Part shown: positions 15,201 to 26,200 of the stretch, piece by piece | Layout: each line of letters starts with the position of its first letter | How positions within the stretch are numbered: the stretch's first letter is position 1 | NCBI GenBank assembly: GCA_951799425.1 | Contig: OX637396.1 | Location: forward strand, 39,113,901-39,177,900 | Origin: Ilex aquifolium | Taxonomy: Eukaryota > Streptophyta > Magnoliopsida > Aquifoliales > Aquifoliaceae | Direction of reading: 5' to 3' | Length of the DNA: 64,000 nt | Notes under the pieces: model-generated | Told to the model about the DNA's origin: nothing | The model's input: the letters and a program-made list of their open reading frames with translations, nothing else | Database searches by the model: none | Program-made: the position numbers and the translations under genes

Positions 15201-17162
15201 TTGCTGCACTGCATTATAGAACATCCAACAGAAGCCCAATATTCCTACAGAATCCAAAAGGGAAGGGGGCGAGCAACATACAATAGAAAGCAATTGAGAA
15301 AAAATACATGGAAAATAATTCTAAACAAAAGAAAGATAGTTTGACCACAGAATATCATCCTCTAAATCACTCAGAAAGCCTAAGCCAAAGAAAACCATCA
15401 AGTTTGGTAATCTAACCCATAGTAGTTAACATATTTGGAACAAACATTTGTCAACCTATTCATGAACTTCTCATAATTACTATATCCACTTATTATCAGC
15501 CCCAACAGCACCGTCATTCATAAAAGTCCTCCACAATCTTTATTTCCTTTTCTATACTTTTCCAACACATCAAAACTCCTTTGACCACTGACCACAGCAA
15601 CGCTATTTTTTGGTAATTATAGTCAAAGTATTCTTATTTTCTCTCACTTATTCTATCATTAGCCTAAGTAAGTGTGTCAACTCACCTCTGGTTTTCTTAA
15701 AAAAAAAAACTACAACACATAGCTCTCCCCCCTTAATTTTCCAAGCAAAAACACACTTTCATCTACATCACAAACTCATGGCCAAGGTGAGACTAAGCCA
15801 AAACTATTAAAATACAAAAGCTTCTGACTATTACCAAAAGTTCTCTCACAATTTCACACTATGTTAGAAACTTTTATCTGCCACACTATTAGAAACTTTG
15901 ACTTCTCCTAATTTTCCATCCACAAATTCATATTTTAAAATTTTGTATCATCTGCAACTTCCAGAATATGGTTACCTGGTTTTCCTAAGATTTACACCAA
16001 ATTCTACAATATCAAAAGTCACATGTGTATGATATCTGACTGCTGCAAGACTTCAAACTCGACTAAACCATGACACTCCTTTATAGCGTTATGGAAGAGA
16101 CTGAAAAAGTTCAAATTCAACTAAATAGTGATGGCTGCCAACCAGACAACAGACCAAAAACCACCATAATGACACTTGAGCAATGTACTTTCACTATTAA
16201 ATTTACGTCCAGTCTAAGCAAATACAAATTTCAAACAAAGACCACCAACAATGTCCAAATAAGACATTAGAAAGAATAATCTCTACTCGCATCCTCACAC
16301 AACGACAGGAATGCACACTTATTTTCCATTAGGAGGCCGAGAAAACTGAAGAGAAAGTAAAAGAAAATTAAATCAACGAAGGTTATGCTTCACAGAAGGA
16401 GCGACATATTGTTTATTCTTTCTTGGCTGCCAAGTAAACAAAATCCCATCCAATTTCAAACAAAGACTGCCTACAATGCCCTATCAAGCCACTGTAAAGA
16501 ATAATCTTTACGCGCGTCCTCTCACAAAGGCAGGACTGAAGATAAAAGAAAAGAAACATAAATCTTTAAAGCTTACGCGTCATTATAAGATTGCATTGAC
16601 CACTTTCTTGGGTTCCAAAGTAAAAGAAAACCCAATATCCAAAATTTTAACTCATGTTCTTTTTCCTACGTTGTCTCCGCTATTGTCTGTTTGGTTTCCC
16701 ACAAACCCCCAAAATAACGACAGTAAAGGCTGATTCGATGCCTTCAACTGAAAGACCCAAAAACTCACAAATCACTATAATGGCTTCATTGGACTGCAAA
16801 TTCATATAATCTATGATTTCGATTACTACTTAATCTTACTTTCCTTCCTGCATATCCCTTGGAACCAAACAGCCATTGACGAATTCGAAAACCGAAAGAA
16901 AAAAAAAATATATTCGAACCTGCAGGCGCTGTATGGCTTGTTGAAAACTCGGGACAGAGTCTTTCTTTGGTGGCCGTGGTTCTGAAACCGACTCTATGAA
17001 CGAATTCTGAGATTGTGAAGAAGTTTTTATGGCTGAGATTGTGGTTCTGGAGAAAAACCGCTTGCGAACGGTGATAGGGTTCGGTCTTGAGGTGAGGAAG
17101 AAGGAGAAGTGAGGTTTGAGTAGTGAAGTAAGTGAGGGACGAGAGAGAATCGCCATGGCCAT
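541..17162 (-). CDS. EDD1: Organellar glycyl-tRNA synthetase (fused alpha/beta, EDD1 type), exons 1-18, 3' part outside window
   Basis: Charges tRNA-Gly in chloroplasts and probably mitochondria; the Arabidopsis orthologue is EDD1. Exons read on the minus strand: 17162-16920, 15244-15194, 15095-15028, 13102-13021, 12880-12817, 10993-10938, 10719-10642, 10501-10427, 10337-10267, 7929-7813, 7708-7607, 7427-7301, 6882-6799, 6528-6442, 4062-3961, 3173-3110, 1568-1513, 612-541. All junctions are GT/AG and the sum is 1599 nt (533 codons, no shift). Residues 1 to about 70 are a Ser/Arg-rich transit peptide. The GlyQ alpha part covers about 75-378, with [45 protein letters not shown] and EITYGLERI. 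The GlyS beta part starts near 385 with [12 protein letters not shown] and continues past [12 protein letters not shown], where the window stops. A second ATG at 17156 (start MAIL, as in Arabidopsis) is an alternative start. Introns reach 2.4 kb and hold repeats. The family is about 1070 residues, so roughly half is present. Confidence 0.95.
876..1074. repeat. Two-copy tandem duplication, 99-bp period, EDD1 intron 17
   Basis: Copy 1 (876-974) and copy 2 (975 to about 1074) share long runs such as ATCAGATGAATAT and ACTCTGAGGAATTGTTCAA. Several substitutions and a diverged end make it older than the 124-bp duplication at 4296. Confidence 0.8.
3286..3693. mobile_element. Tourist-like (PIF/Harbinger) MITE, TAA target duplication
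   Basis: A 408-bp element in EDD1 intron 15. The ends are GAGCATCTCC and a matching ...GAGATGCTC, flanked by TAA at 3283-3285 and 3694-3696. GAGCATCTCC termini with a 3-bp TAA duplication are typical of plant Tourist-like elements. The inner ends repeat AAAATAGCTAAAAT in inverted fashion. No coding capacity. Confidence 0.8.
4296..4543. repeat. Near-perfect 124-bp tandem duplication, EDD1 intron 14
   Basis: 4296-4419 and 4420-4543 read the same apart from one base (GATTCTG against GATTATG). Such identity implies a recent duplication or copy correction. It lies in an intron and does not touch a splice site. Confidence 0.9.
6155..6219. repeat. Compound (TG)n(GA)n microsatellite in EDD1 intron 14
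   Basis: About 20 TG units run directly into about 13 GA units. Open frames across it encode only Cys-Val and Glu-Arg runs and are not genes. Confidence 0.95.
7930..10266. other. Long EDD1 intron 9, no recognised element
   Basis: A 2.3-kb intron between exons 9 and 10. Its middle (about 8350-10000) is slightly richer in GC than the other introns, with phrases such as TTAACACGCCC and GGCCCGTCGAGC that could be an old insertion. I found no terminal repeats, target duplication or reading frame to prove one. Confidence 0.4.
13716..13912. repeat. Minisatellite, 41-42 bp period, about 4.5 units, EDD1 intron 3
   Basis: The word CTAGGAACC (first unit CTAGAAACT) recurs at 13732, 13774, 13815, 13857 and 13898, spaced 42, 41, 42 and 41 bp. 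Between them GGTCAGTAGTCT or a variant is repeated. Units are moderately diverged. Confidence 0.85.
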
Positions 17163-17400
17163 GTAGCCTTGGCGCGGAGCGTTATCCGAATAGGGTTAAG
17201 AATGAAGGCGGTGAGGTATAAATAAAATCTGAATGAAAATTTTAAAAAAAAATATACCGTTATGATAAAGTTAGTTTATTACTTTTATTTTTAATCGTTT
17301 GAATAAAGTTACTTTATTGTTCCTATGTTTAACCTTTTGATTTTGTTTGACTTTTTAAAAATCGAGTGCATGCATAATAAAAAACCCATCGAAATTTATA

Positions 17401-18945
17401 GGATAAATTATATTTAGACTGTTTGAAGTTTGTCATTTAATCAGATAAGCCCCCTCAACAATAAAAAATAATAATGACACCCCTTAAGGTTTAGATTGTT
17501 GTAACATATTGTTTCCTAACTTTAAATTCCATTTGAGAAGCCATCCATTTATGATGATGTCATCATATTCATAATTAAAATTTCTATTTTAACCGTATAG
17601 AAACCATCACACAAATGAATAAAATTTCACACAAACCCAAAAAACACGTCAAACCTACCCAAACCCTCACTCTCACCCATTGCATTTTTACACCCACTAT
17701 CGTCTCTCCCCATCACACACAAAGTTTCACCTCCATCGTCTTAAAACCCAAATATCATAGCCCAAGTACCACCATAACCATCAACCACCCCCATAAATAA
17801 TTGCCTATACAACTCTTCCCTACTACAAAATTCTATTCACCGTGGTCTCTCCCCAACCTCACTATCAAAACCACACAGTGCAACTCGGCCCTAACACCAC
17901 GTCTATATTTTTTTTTCTCAACTCAAAATCACCCAACAAGTCATTTGCTATAGCAACAATTTGGGTGAAAATTCGATTATGAGTCCACTAAAATAAGAAT
18001 GTGGATGACAAGGGAGAGGAAGAGTTTTATGAGATGGATGTACAAACTGATTAGAAAGCAGAAGATGAGGTGTGGTGGGTGGCCAAATGAAGGAGGTCAT
18101 CGGTGGCTTGGACACTTTGCGACTTTTATTATTGTGTATACGTTTGAGAGAGGGGGAATGGTGTTTAGTAAGGGTGTTCACCCTACCCTACGGATAGGAA
18201 ATATGTTCTTCCGTCTTCCTACCCAATACTTTGCGGAAGAATTTTTTATTGGCCTACCCTACCCTATAGGTGTGGTATTCCTACCCGATTAATCGGGTAG
18301 GAAGTCTGGTAGGAAATCAGGTAAACACTTTTGTGACTATTAATTTTTGAATGCATCAATTTAACAACGCAATAAATCAATAATACTAAAATCTAAAACA
18401 ATTACAACAACAATTATAATAAAACACAAGAAAATATGAATATCAATCCACCATAATTGTTACACAAATACAATAACAATTAATTTAAGTTTAAACCATA
18501 TGAAATACATTAAAATCATATTAATTAATTAATGCGGGTAGGGTAGGGTAGGAATGCGGAAATGGATAGCTCTTCCGTATTCCTACCCGATTTAATCGGA
18601 AGACCAAAAACTCTTCCGCATTCCTACCCGATTTTTGCGGCTAACCGTTCAGTAGGGTAGGGTAAGGTCGGGTAGGGTAGGAACTTGCGGCTAGTCGGAA
18701 ATTTGAACACCCCTAGTGTTTAGGGCTGTTTGGCATATAGTTTGGAGCTATTCATTGGTAAGATTAGGTTGTTTGGGTTTGATTTTGTTTGGGTTACGAG
18801 TAAAGGTTAATTCATCTTTTTTATCAATTCTGTTACTTCCCTTTACAAAATGTCATGGATAGAGAGTATCAATGTAAATTATCATACTTGGAGGGGTCTA
18901 TGTGTTTTAGTGAAAAACCTCAATGGATCCGAATATAATTTATCC
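17401..18945. mobile_element. Non-autonomous Mutator-like (MULE) element with 9-bp target duplication
   Basis: The ends are GGATAAATTATATT... and ...AATATAATTTATCC. They are flanked by the 9-bp duplication AAATTTATA at 17392-17400 and 18946-18954. The GG(G)TAAATTA terminus and 9-bp duplication are MULE hallmarks, and the inner end has the usual CCCC-rich blocks. The left half is C-rich on the top strand and the right half G-rich. The element hosts a hAT insertion (18169-18715); about 998 bp remain without it. It fills about half of the space between the EDD1 and RNF25-like starts. No transposase reading frame. Confidence 0.85.
18169..18715. mobile_element. Non-autonomous hAT element nested in the MULE
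   Basis: A 547-bp element with terminal repeats TAAGGGTGTTCA / TGAACACCCCTA and a perfect 8-bp duplication GTGTTTAG at 18161-18168 and 18716-18723. The subterminal regions are dense in GGTAGGG / CCTACCC words on both strands, likely transposase-binding repeats by analogy with Ac/Ds. No coding capacity. Confidence 0.92.
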
Positions 18946-19488
18946 AAATTTATATAATTACAACATTAATAATAATCACGTGTTGAAAATACTCTATAAC
19001 ACCTAAAAAAAATTAATTATATAAATTTATACTTTAAATCATAATTTATTTATATTTAATTATATAATTTAAAATAAGAATGAACAAATAAAAATAAGGA
19101 ATGAGTAGGTGTAAATTAATTAGATTATTTAGTATTAAAGAGTACGTTAGTAGACTTATCGAATATTAGGAGTGCGTGCAGAAAATATAATACTTTTTAA
19201 GCGGGAATAAGAATTTGGGATAAATATTATACTAGTAGGGGTAACTCGTGTCCGAAGGTACGGTACAATATGAATAGGTTTAAGAGAGATATTGGTGACC
19301 GTTAGATAAATCTATTTGAGACTGTCGGATAAATTTATTGAAGCCTACACCGTTTTATATTATAGATTAAAAGGAAAAATTTCAGCCACACCCCTTCTAG
19401 TTTGTTATATCTTAAAAGACATCCCCTCTATTATCAAAAACATCACTGAACCCCTGTCATTAAACCACTATTTATAACAAAAAAATCA

Positions 19489-19608
19489 CTGGGGCTATCC
19501 CACATCGGGTAGCCTTGGGGTTGTGTGTGTGTGTATAAGTCTTCACCAGGTTGCCTCTTTTAAGAGGTGATTTGGTGTTGACTCTCGTTTCACTATCAAA
19601 AAAAAAAA
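19489..19608 (+). mobile_element. Small poly(A)-tailed retroposon carrying an snRNA-type promoter
   Basis: A 120-bp insertion in the MULE. It starts CTGGGGCTATCCCACATCGG and ends in A(12), flanked by the 12-bp direct repeat ACAAAAAAATCA at 19477-19488 and 19609-19620. The tail plus a duplication of variable length indicates LINE-mediated retroposition. It has no tRNA-type A or B box. It holds a USE and TATA box (separate entry) and a hairpin CCTCTT-TT-AAGAGG at 19554-19567. The target repeat is A-rich, so part of the match could be chance, but the C and TCA positions agree. Confidence 0.7.
19497..19539 (+). promoter_or_regulatory. Upstream sequence element (USE) plus TATA box of snRNA type
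   Basis: ATCCCACATCG at 19497-19507 is an exact match to the plant snRNA USE consensus RTCCCACATCG. TATAAG follows at 19534-19539, 26 bp downstream. In plant snRNA genes a gap of about 23-26 bp goes with RNA polymerase III (U3/U6) and about 33-34 bp with polymerase II. The GT run between the boxes could alter spacing. Whether it is active cannot be seen. Confidence 0.6.
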
Positions 19609-20296
19609 ACAAAAAAATCATTTAAAATACCACTACATAAACCCCAAATATTTTTTTCTACATAAAATTTGAGTCGATTAAAAATTATTTTTCTATATAT
19701 TACAATTCGAGTTGATTAAAATTTATTTTTCTATATATTAAAATTTGAGCCGATTATAATTCGGTTCGAGTTGATTAAATTTTATTTTTTTACGTATTCA
19801 AATTCTATCCTATTAATTTTTTTTTACATATTAAAATTAATGTCAATTAAAATTTATATTTTTTTATGTATTAAATGTGAGTTGATTTAATACATAAAAA
19901 AATTTAGAAAATAGAGGGTCTCATTGAAAATATGCTTATCTAGAGGGGGTGTGGATGAAGTTTGTTATCAAATATATCATGGGCAATTTAGTAAAATTGT
20001 ATTATAGTTAACATTTTTAATCGATAGGGGTGTCAGTGAAGATTCAGAAAATAGAGCGTCTTTAAAGATATGATAAATTAGAAGGGGGCGTAGTTGAAAT
20101 TTTCCCTAGATTAAATCTAAGAATTTAATTTTTTGAGGGTAATTACGAGATTTACCCAGTTTCCTGCTTCAATACTCTATTCTCTTTAAAAAAATAATAA
20201 TAATTCGGAGAAAGTAAAAAACCAGAGCGCCTCTGGAACACAGAGCGAACCCCTCTTTATCTCTCTGCAATTTGTGGAGGAAACAATCAAAAGGGT

Positions 20297-23200
20297 ATGG
20301 CGGAAGAAGTGCTTATCGAAGTCGAAGCTGTTCAAGCTGTCTACGGCATCGATTGCCTCGTTCTCGATAAATACCCTCCTCACCTTCATGTCCACATCAG
20401 GCCCCGAACCGCCGATGTTTTATCTCAGCAGGTCTCTACTCTCTCTCTTTCTATATATATAATCGATAAGACTCCTCTCTATCTATCTATCAATCTGTTA
20501 TATATGCACATACACATACATACGTACTCGCATTTAGATGGACTACCCTTTGAACTCATAAGTAATTGATATGGATGCTTTGAAATCTCCACGGTTAGAA
20601 ATTGGCTATAATTGAGCTGTAAATTTTGGTTATGGGTTATGCGATTGGGTAGAAATTGATCAAGTGGGTTTATTTGGTGAGTTATTTCAACGATGTTTGT
20701 AGATGAATTGTTTGCTCTCTCTCCCCCCCTCTCTCTCTATAAATATATAGATGCACATACATATATGTGTATAGTTTCGATAAGACTCCTCTATATTTAT
20801 CTATCAATCTACTATATACGCACATTCACATACATACGTACTGGTTCATACATATGCTACCGTTGAATTAATAAGCAATTGATGTGGATGCTTTGAAATA
20901 GTCACCGGTTAGAACTGGCTACAATTGGGTTGTAAATTTTGGTTATGGGTTGTGTGATCAAGTGAGCTTACTCCGTGAGTTATTTCAAGGATGTTTGTAG
21001 ATGAATGTTGTGTTGTATTGAGTTAAGAAATTAAAGTATTGTGTCAATCATTATTGAAGTCAGAACATGACTCCAATTTCCACGCGGTAGAGTTCAGGAA
21101 GTTGTTTTTCACTGATTTTTTTTTTGGCAGATGGTATTAAATATTGGGCAGTAAATGGGCCAATATGCACCGTGTTGATGGTTCAAATGTTTACTGTCAT
21201 GTAACAAGGCATTGCTTGGGCTCCGCCCGTTTATTTGAACAAGCTCTAAAACTGGGCTTGAGCTTGGTCTATTATATGAATAAACAAGCTTGAATGAGCT
21301 CCACTACGAGCTGATCCCGAGCTGTTCATGATCCATTGGTTCATTTGCCGCGCTAGAACTAGTGGGATGAGGGTGAGGTATAAATTGTTTTATGCTAGAA
21401 AAGGGTTGGCTATAAATATCATGACTTGCTTAGTTGTTGTAAGTTGTAACAACTTTAAAGACTCCATTGAAGGGGAATATGGGCATACTAACCTTTTTTC
21501 TTACTGTATTGTAGATCCCATGAGTTGTGATTTCTATCACAAGTAATGAGTAGTTGGGAAAAAGCAACTTTGTCATTTTTAAGTATAGGTTTACCACTTC
21601 ATTCATAGGTAATGAGAATATAATTAGCACCACAGAGTTGAGATTGACTAAAGTATTTGAGCAGTTTTTTTTTAATTATTCACCATGTCGGTGTCGCTGT
21701 TGCACCTGGCCAAGAGGAAAAACTCTAGGGATCCTTTCAATTTCATCTGATTGTACTTACTTTTGTACTTATTGGTATGATGCATGAGCATATATTCAGG
21801 AAGTATCTTTTGTTAAATTTTATTGCATGTTAAACTACATTTTTTTTTTGCGTTGCCATTTTGTTGTCGGGTGAGAATGACATTTATACGTGCTACTTTA
21901 TGGTTCTTGTTTGCAGTTTGTGGAAGCGGTGATAGGTATACGAGCAGGTTCTCAGGTATTTTATATCAATAGTTGCATGTTCTACTTAACTAACTCATGA
22001 TTTAAGTTGGCACCACGGCATGCATTATACTGCTTGTGCTTTTGAACATATTTATTTGACTCAGCTTTGTGCACATTGCAATTAGACTAGAATGTGAGCT
22101 CTGGGTCTGTTTTTTAATTTGTCAATTTTCTGTCTTAATTAAAGTGTAGAATTTCTTAGCAAGATACACAGTTTTACTCACAAGATTTTGAAAGCAAGAG
22201 TTCGATAACAAACAGAAACAAAGTTTGTATGCTTGTACGTAAGATTGTTTACCTTGCAGTGGTAATGCTTCATCAGTGGTAGTGTAATGCTTGTTTGTTC
22301 TAGAAATTAATAAACTTGTACAAGATAATACACAAATACTACAATGTTTTGTCTTTGGTTTGAACTACTTGTTCACCGTCGACTACCTTTTGTAATTTTT
22401 ATTCTTTATGATTAATGATATTTTGAAAAACACACACACACACACACAAAAAGCTACAGTAGGTTGTGTTTGAATGTTTCAGTCACACAATGAAAATAAG
22501 GAGTGCTTGTCCAGTTGTCTTACATTAGGCGTTGGCTTGGTAAATTGCATAATTCATGTTATTTGAAGGGAGGTAAGAATAGCAGGAGTTTCCATCTTGT
22601 CGATTGTAGTGGGCTTTGGGTGCAGATTTGCAACAATGTACCGATGAAAGATAGTGATCTAATATGTTGTACTCTCAGAACTTCCTCCATTTTTTAACTC
22701 TTCCTTCACTTTTCACTCTTACTTGCAAATAAACGGTTGATTTCCACACAGAGTAGGAGTGAAGAGAAGTGAATGGTAAAGCAACAGTCTAAAAACACTA
22801 AGGCATTAAGGATCAACTTTTAACTGATCCCCGATGTTTATCTTCTTGATTGAGACCATAAGTCAACTGAAATCTAGTAAGGATTTGTTTCGGTCGGACT
22901 AGCTAACTAGTAAATCCATTACTTTTCTTTTGTTTGTTTTGTGGATCTGGAATATTCATAGGGAATTTGATTAACGTAATGGAGAGTAGGATCATTTGGT
23001 GATTGAAGAACAAATGGATGTTTCCACCCTTCTAGACAAGTTGGGTTTGTATGGGAAGAGGGGATGGTGAGTGAAAGATAACCAGAAAACTTCATAATGA
23101 ATTAAAACGAAAAACCATGATAATTTGTGCCAAAAGCAAGCAAAAAGGTTGACAACTGTAAATTTAATGGATCAGTAAACAGCTTTGTCAAAGTTGATAG

Positions 23201-26200
23201 CTAAATGCCAAAGTAAGTTGGATATCTTTCATAGAAGTTTCATCTCCCTCTGCCTTCTGGCCCTGCTGGCCATCTTTCATCATTTGCCAAGCACTGTTAG
23301 TTGTAGATATTGTTATTGTAGCACTAGCAAATCTGTTGTATGACCTGCCTGTTTCACACTGACCTGCTATTTGTTTGTTGCAGTATCCTGATGAACCACC
23401 CCATATAAGTATCATTGATTCCAAGGGTCTTGATGAACAAAGGCAAAAGCATCTGGTAACTGGTATTCACAACAGGGCTTGTGAACTGTCCTCGTATGCA
23501 ATGCTTGTTGCGCTTTGTGAGGTAATATTGTACTCCTCATCTAGCTATCTGCTTGGCTTGTGTAAACAGGCAGCAACATTTTACTGAATTAGTTATTCTC
23601 TATTTGTTTAGGGGTGCTCTTATTATAGTTGAGGAGAAAGTAGACTGTCGGATAAAAAATTTCATGCATAAAAGATTTTTTATCTTTGATTGCTGCTTAA
23701 ATGAGAGTTGTCTTAAGTCTTCTATATCTTTTCTTTTATGAGTAAAGAAACTTTAGATATATGAGTAAGGTGAAAAATTTCTTTATATATACCGATAGTA
23801 AACTGGAAGTTATATAAAATAATTGCCATTAGATTAGCAATATTTCATGGTAAAGAGTGCTAGGCAGTTAAGAACAGAATACTCAAAAGATAGGTGTGGT
23901 GAGAATAAAGAAGTTAATATTTGTGTGTGGTAAAATCAGGAATTATAGAATTAAGAATGCATATATATTACAGGTGACAAGGTAGCAGTAGCACCAATAG
24001 AAGGTAGATAGAATATAATATATCTTAAGAGAGAACCTATCCATTTCTGCTTACACTGTTCTTCTTTGTCCTAATCTTTCTGCTTACACTGTTGTTCTTT
24101 GGACTAAGTTTTCCTTGTTGAGTGTTTGAATATTTTATCCATTATTCTTTTCCTCCCTTCTTTATATTATCCTCCACCTGGCCTTCAAATTGTACGCACA
24201 ATAAAGCAGAATATGAACTGATATGCACCATAAAAGCTGTACAATTTTATTGACAAGATTTACACTTCATATGCATAATTTTTTTTTTATCAACACAAGG
24301 TTCTGTCCAACTACATATTGTCCCAAATCATAAAAGCGCTATTAGTATGATAACCCTCTGCGATTACCCTCTTGTGTTAGGACTTCGCAGTTTGAGGTAG
24401 CAATTTGTTGTTTTCATTTTGTTCCACTAAACTGTCATGTCATGCAGTTTTTGTTTTAAAAATCAAAGAACTTGTTGGGGGCTTCAATTATTTAAAAAAA
24501 AAGTGGAGAAAAAAAGGACTATCTTAGGTGCTTCTAGTTTCTTTCAAAGCAGTCCATATTCCATAACATTTTATGTTATATTATTGTCCCACCTAATTTC
24601 CATGTTAGTTGTAAGGCTTAATTGTGTAGATTGTGACTAAGTTCTCCAATTTCATATTTGACATCACTCGGACACATTGCCTGTTTTTTTGGTTTAGGAA
24701 TTTCGTTCTATGTCCATGGGTTTGGTTTTGTAATACTTCACCCTTGTGTTCCTATATAACAAATAAATCTCACATGGTCTTTAACTAAAGTATGGCCCTT
24801 ATAACTTTTGGTTAAGTTGGCATTTAAAAATTTCGAGACACAATCATTTTTCAATATGAAAGGACAAATATGCCCTTGTTATGAAAAGATAACAATACTG
24901 ATATATTCTTCATCCTTTTCTTCTTTTATGAAAGAAATTTTGATTTTCACCATATTCATGGAACCCTCATTCTGATAAAATCATAAAACTCGCCACCCAC
25001 ACCTACTTCGCAACCCACCCTCAGATGGCCCCGCTTGAAACCAGACCCCAACACCTACTGAATCATCACCACTGCCATCACCATTCACCATACTGTCACG
25101 ATTGCCAAAATTTCAACTCTATCACATTAAAATCTAATTTTGATGCTCTTCTTCTTCTGTGGCCCCCACCCCCACCCCCTCCCCAGACCAGTGCAGGCCC
25201 TGCATCCATCACCCCATCTCTATCCTTATTCTCTTGCCTATCGAAAATCCTTATCTTTCTCCACAATTGATAGATACATCTATATGTGCATGTAAACATG
25301 TCGGTGCCCTCACTCTCTCTCTCCCCCCCTATTCGAAGCCTTAGGATTTTTTAGGCTCACATCTTTGAAATCTGGATTTTCTCTCTCTCTCACAGAATTG
25401 GGCATGTGAATGAGTTTTGATTGAGGTGTATGAAATTGAGGTAATCTTTGTTGAATTTGTGTTGAATTCTTATTGAATTGGCATTGAGTTTTAGCCATCA
25501 TGGTTGGGCAGTGGGTTGTGATGGTCGGAGAGTGGAGAGGTTTTGGCCTTGTGGTGGTTGTGGTGGTTTTGTGGGTGAAGGTGATGGTCATGGGGCAGTG
25601 GGTAGTAGTGGTGGTTGTTGGGCAGTAGGTGGTGGAAGAAGAAGAAAAAGATTGAGGAAGAAGAAAAACCAGTGATAGATATATCATGAGTTTCATGGTG
25701 GTCCAGAATTATATGATGTTCATGTGCTTATGTGCTATGGGGCCAAACCACATGGAGTAAATTGGAATTTATCTTTGTTTTTTGGGGTAATTCACACAGC
25801 ATCTTTTAGAGTATCCAAAAATATGCCACATATGAAACTTAATTATCTCTTCATGTTTTACATTTTTCGAAACTTGACAAGATATTGATTGTTAAATCTA
25901 TTAATAGGAAGCAGTGGAGAGGCTCTCTAGTATGAATCACCCTGATGGAAATTGTCCATTGTGTTTGTGTCCCTTGGTTGAAGAGGATGCTGACAATAAA
26001 TTGCCATTTATGAAGCTGATGTCTTGTTTCCATTGTTTTCATTGGTAAATATCAGTTCTAGCTCTTTTTTATTTTTTTGGTGATGATTGAATATTTAATT
26101 CCATCAAAATACAGGTGTCGAATTCATTTCTCTCAGTTATTTATTTATTTTTCAAATTATGGCAGTGAGTGCATCATCAGGTGGTGGAATTGGCTCCAGA

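Larger units (their letters stand above)
19372..20106. mobile_element. Second non-autonomous MULE, 9-bp target duplication, just upstream of the RNF25-like gene
   Basis: Long imperfect inverted ends of about 60 bp (left GGAAAAATTTCAGCCAC; right, read inward, GGGAAAATTTCAACTAC). The 9-bp duplication is TAGATTAAA at 19363-19371 and 20107-20115. The middle (about 19665-19890) is a degenerate array of roughly 55-bp units built on GAGTTGATTAAAATTTATTTTT. It hosts the retroposon at 19489-19608. Its right end lies 190 bp before the RNF25-like start codon. Confidence 0.88.

Noticed and set aside
25310-25696. 128-codon minus-strand Thr/Pro-rich frame
   Set aside because: Lies within the MULE-like element in an intron and results from the GTGG-rich strand bias.
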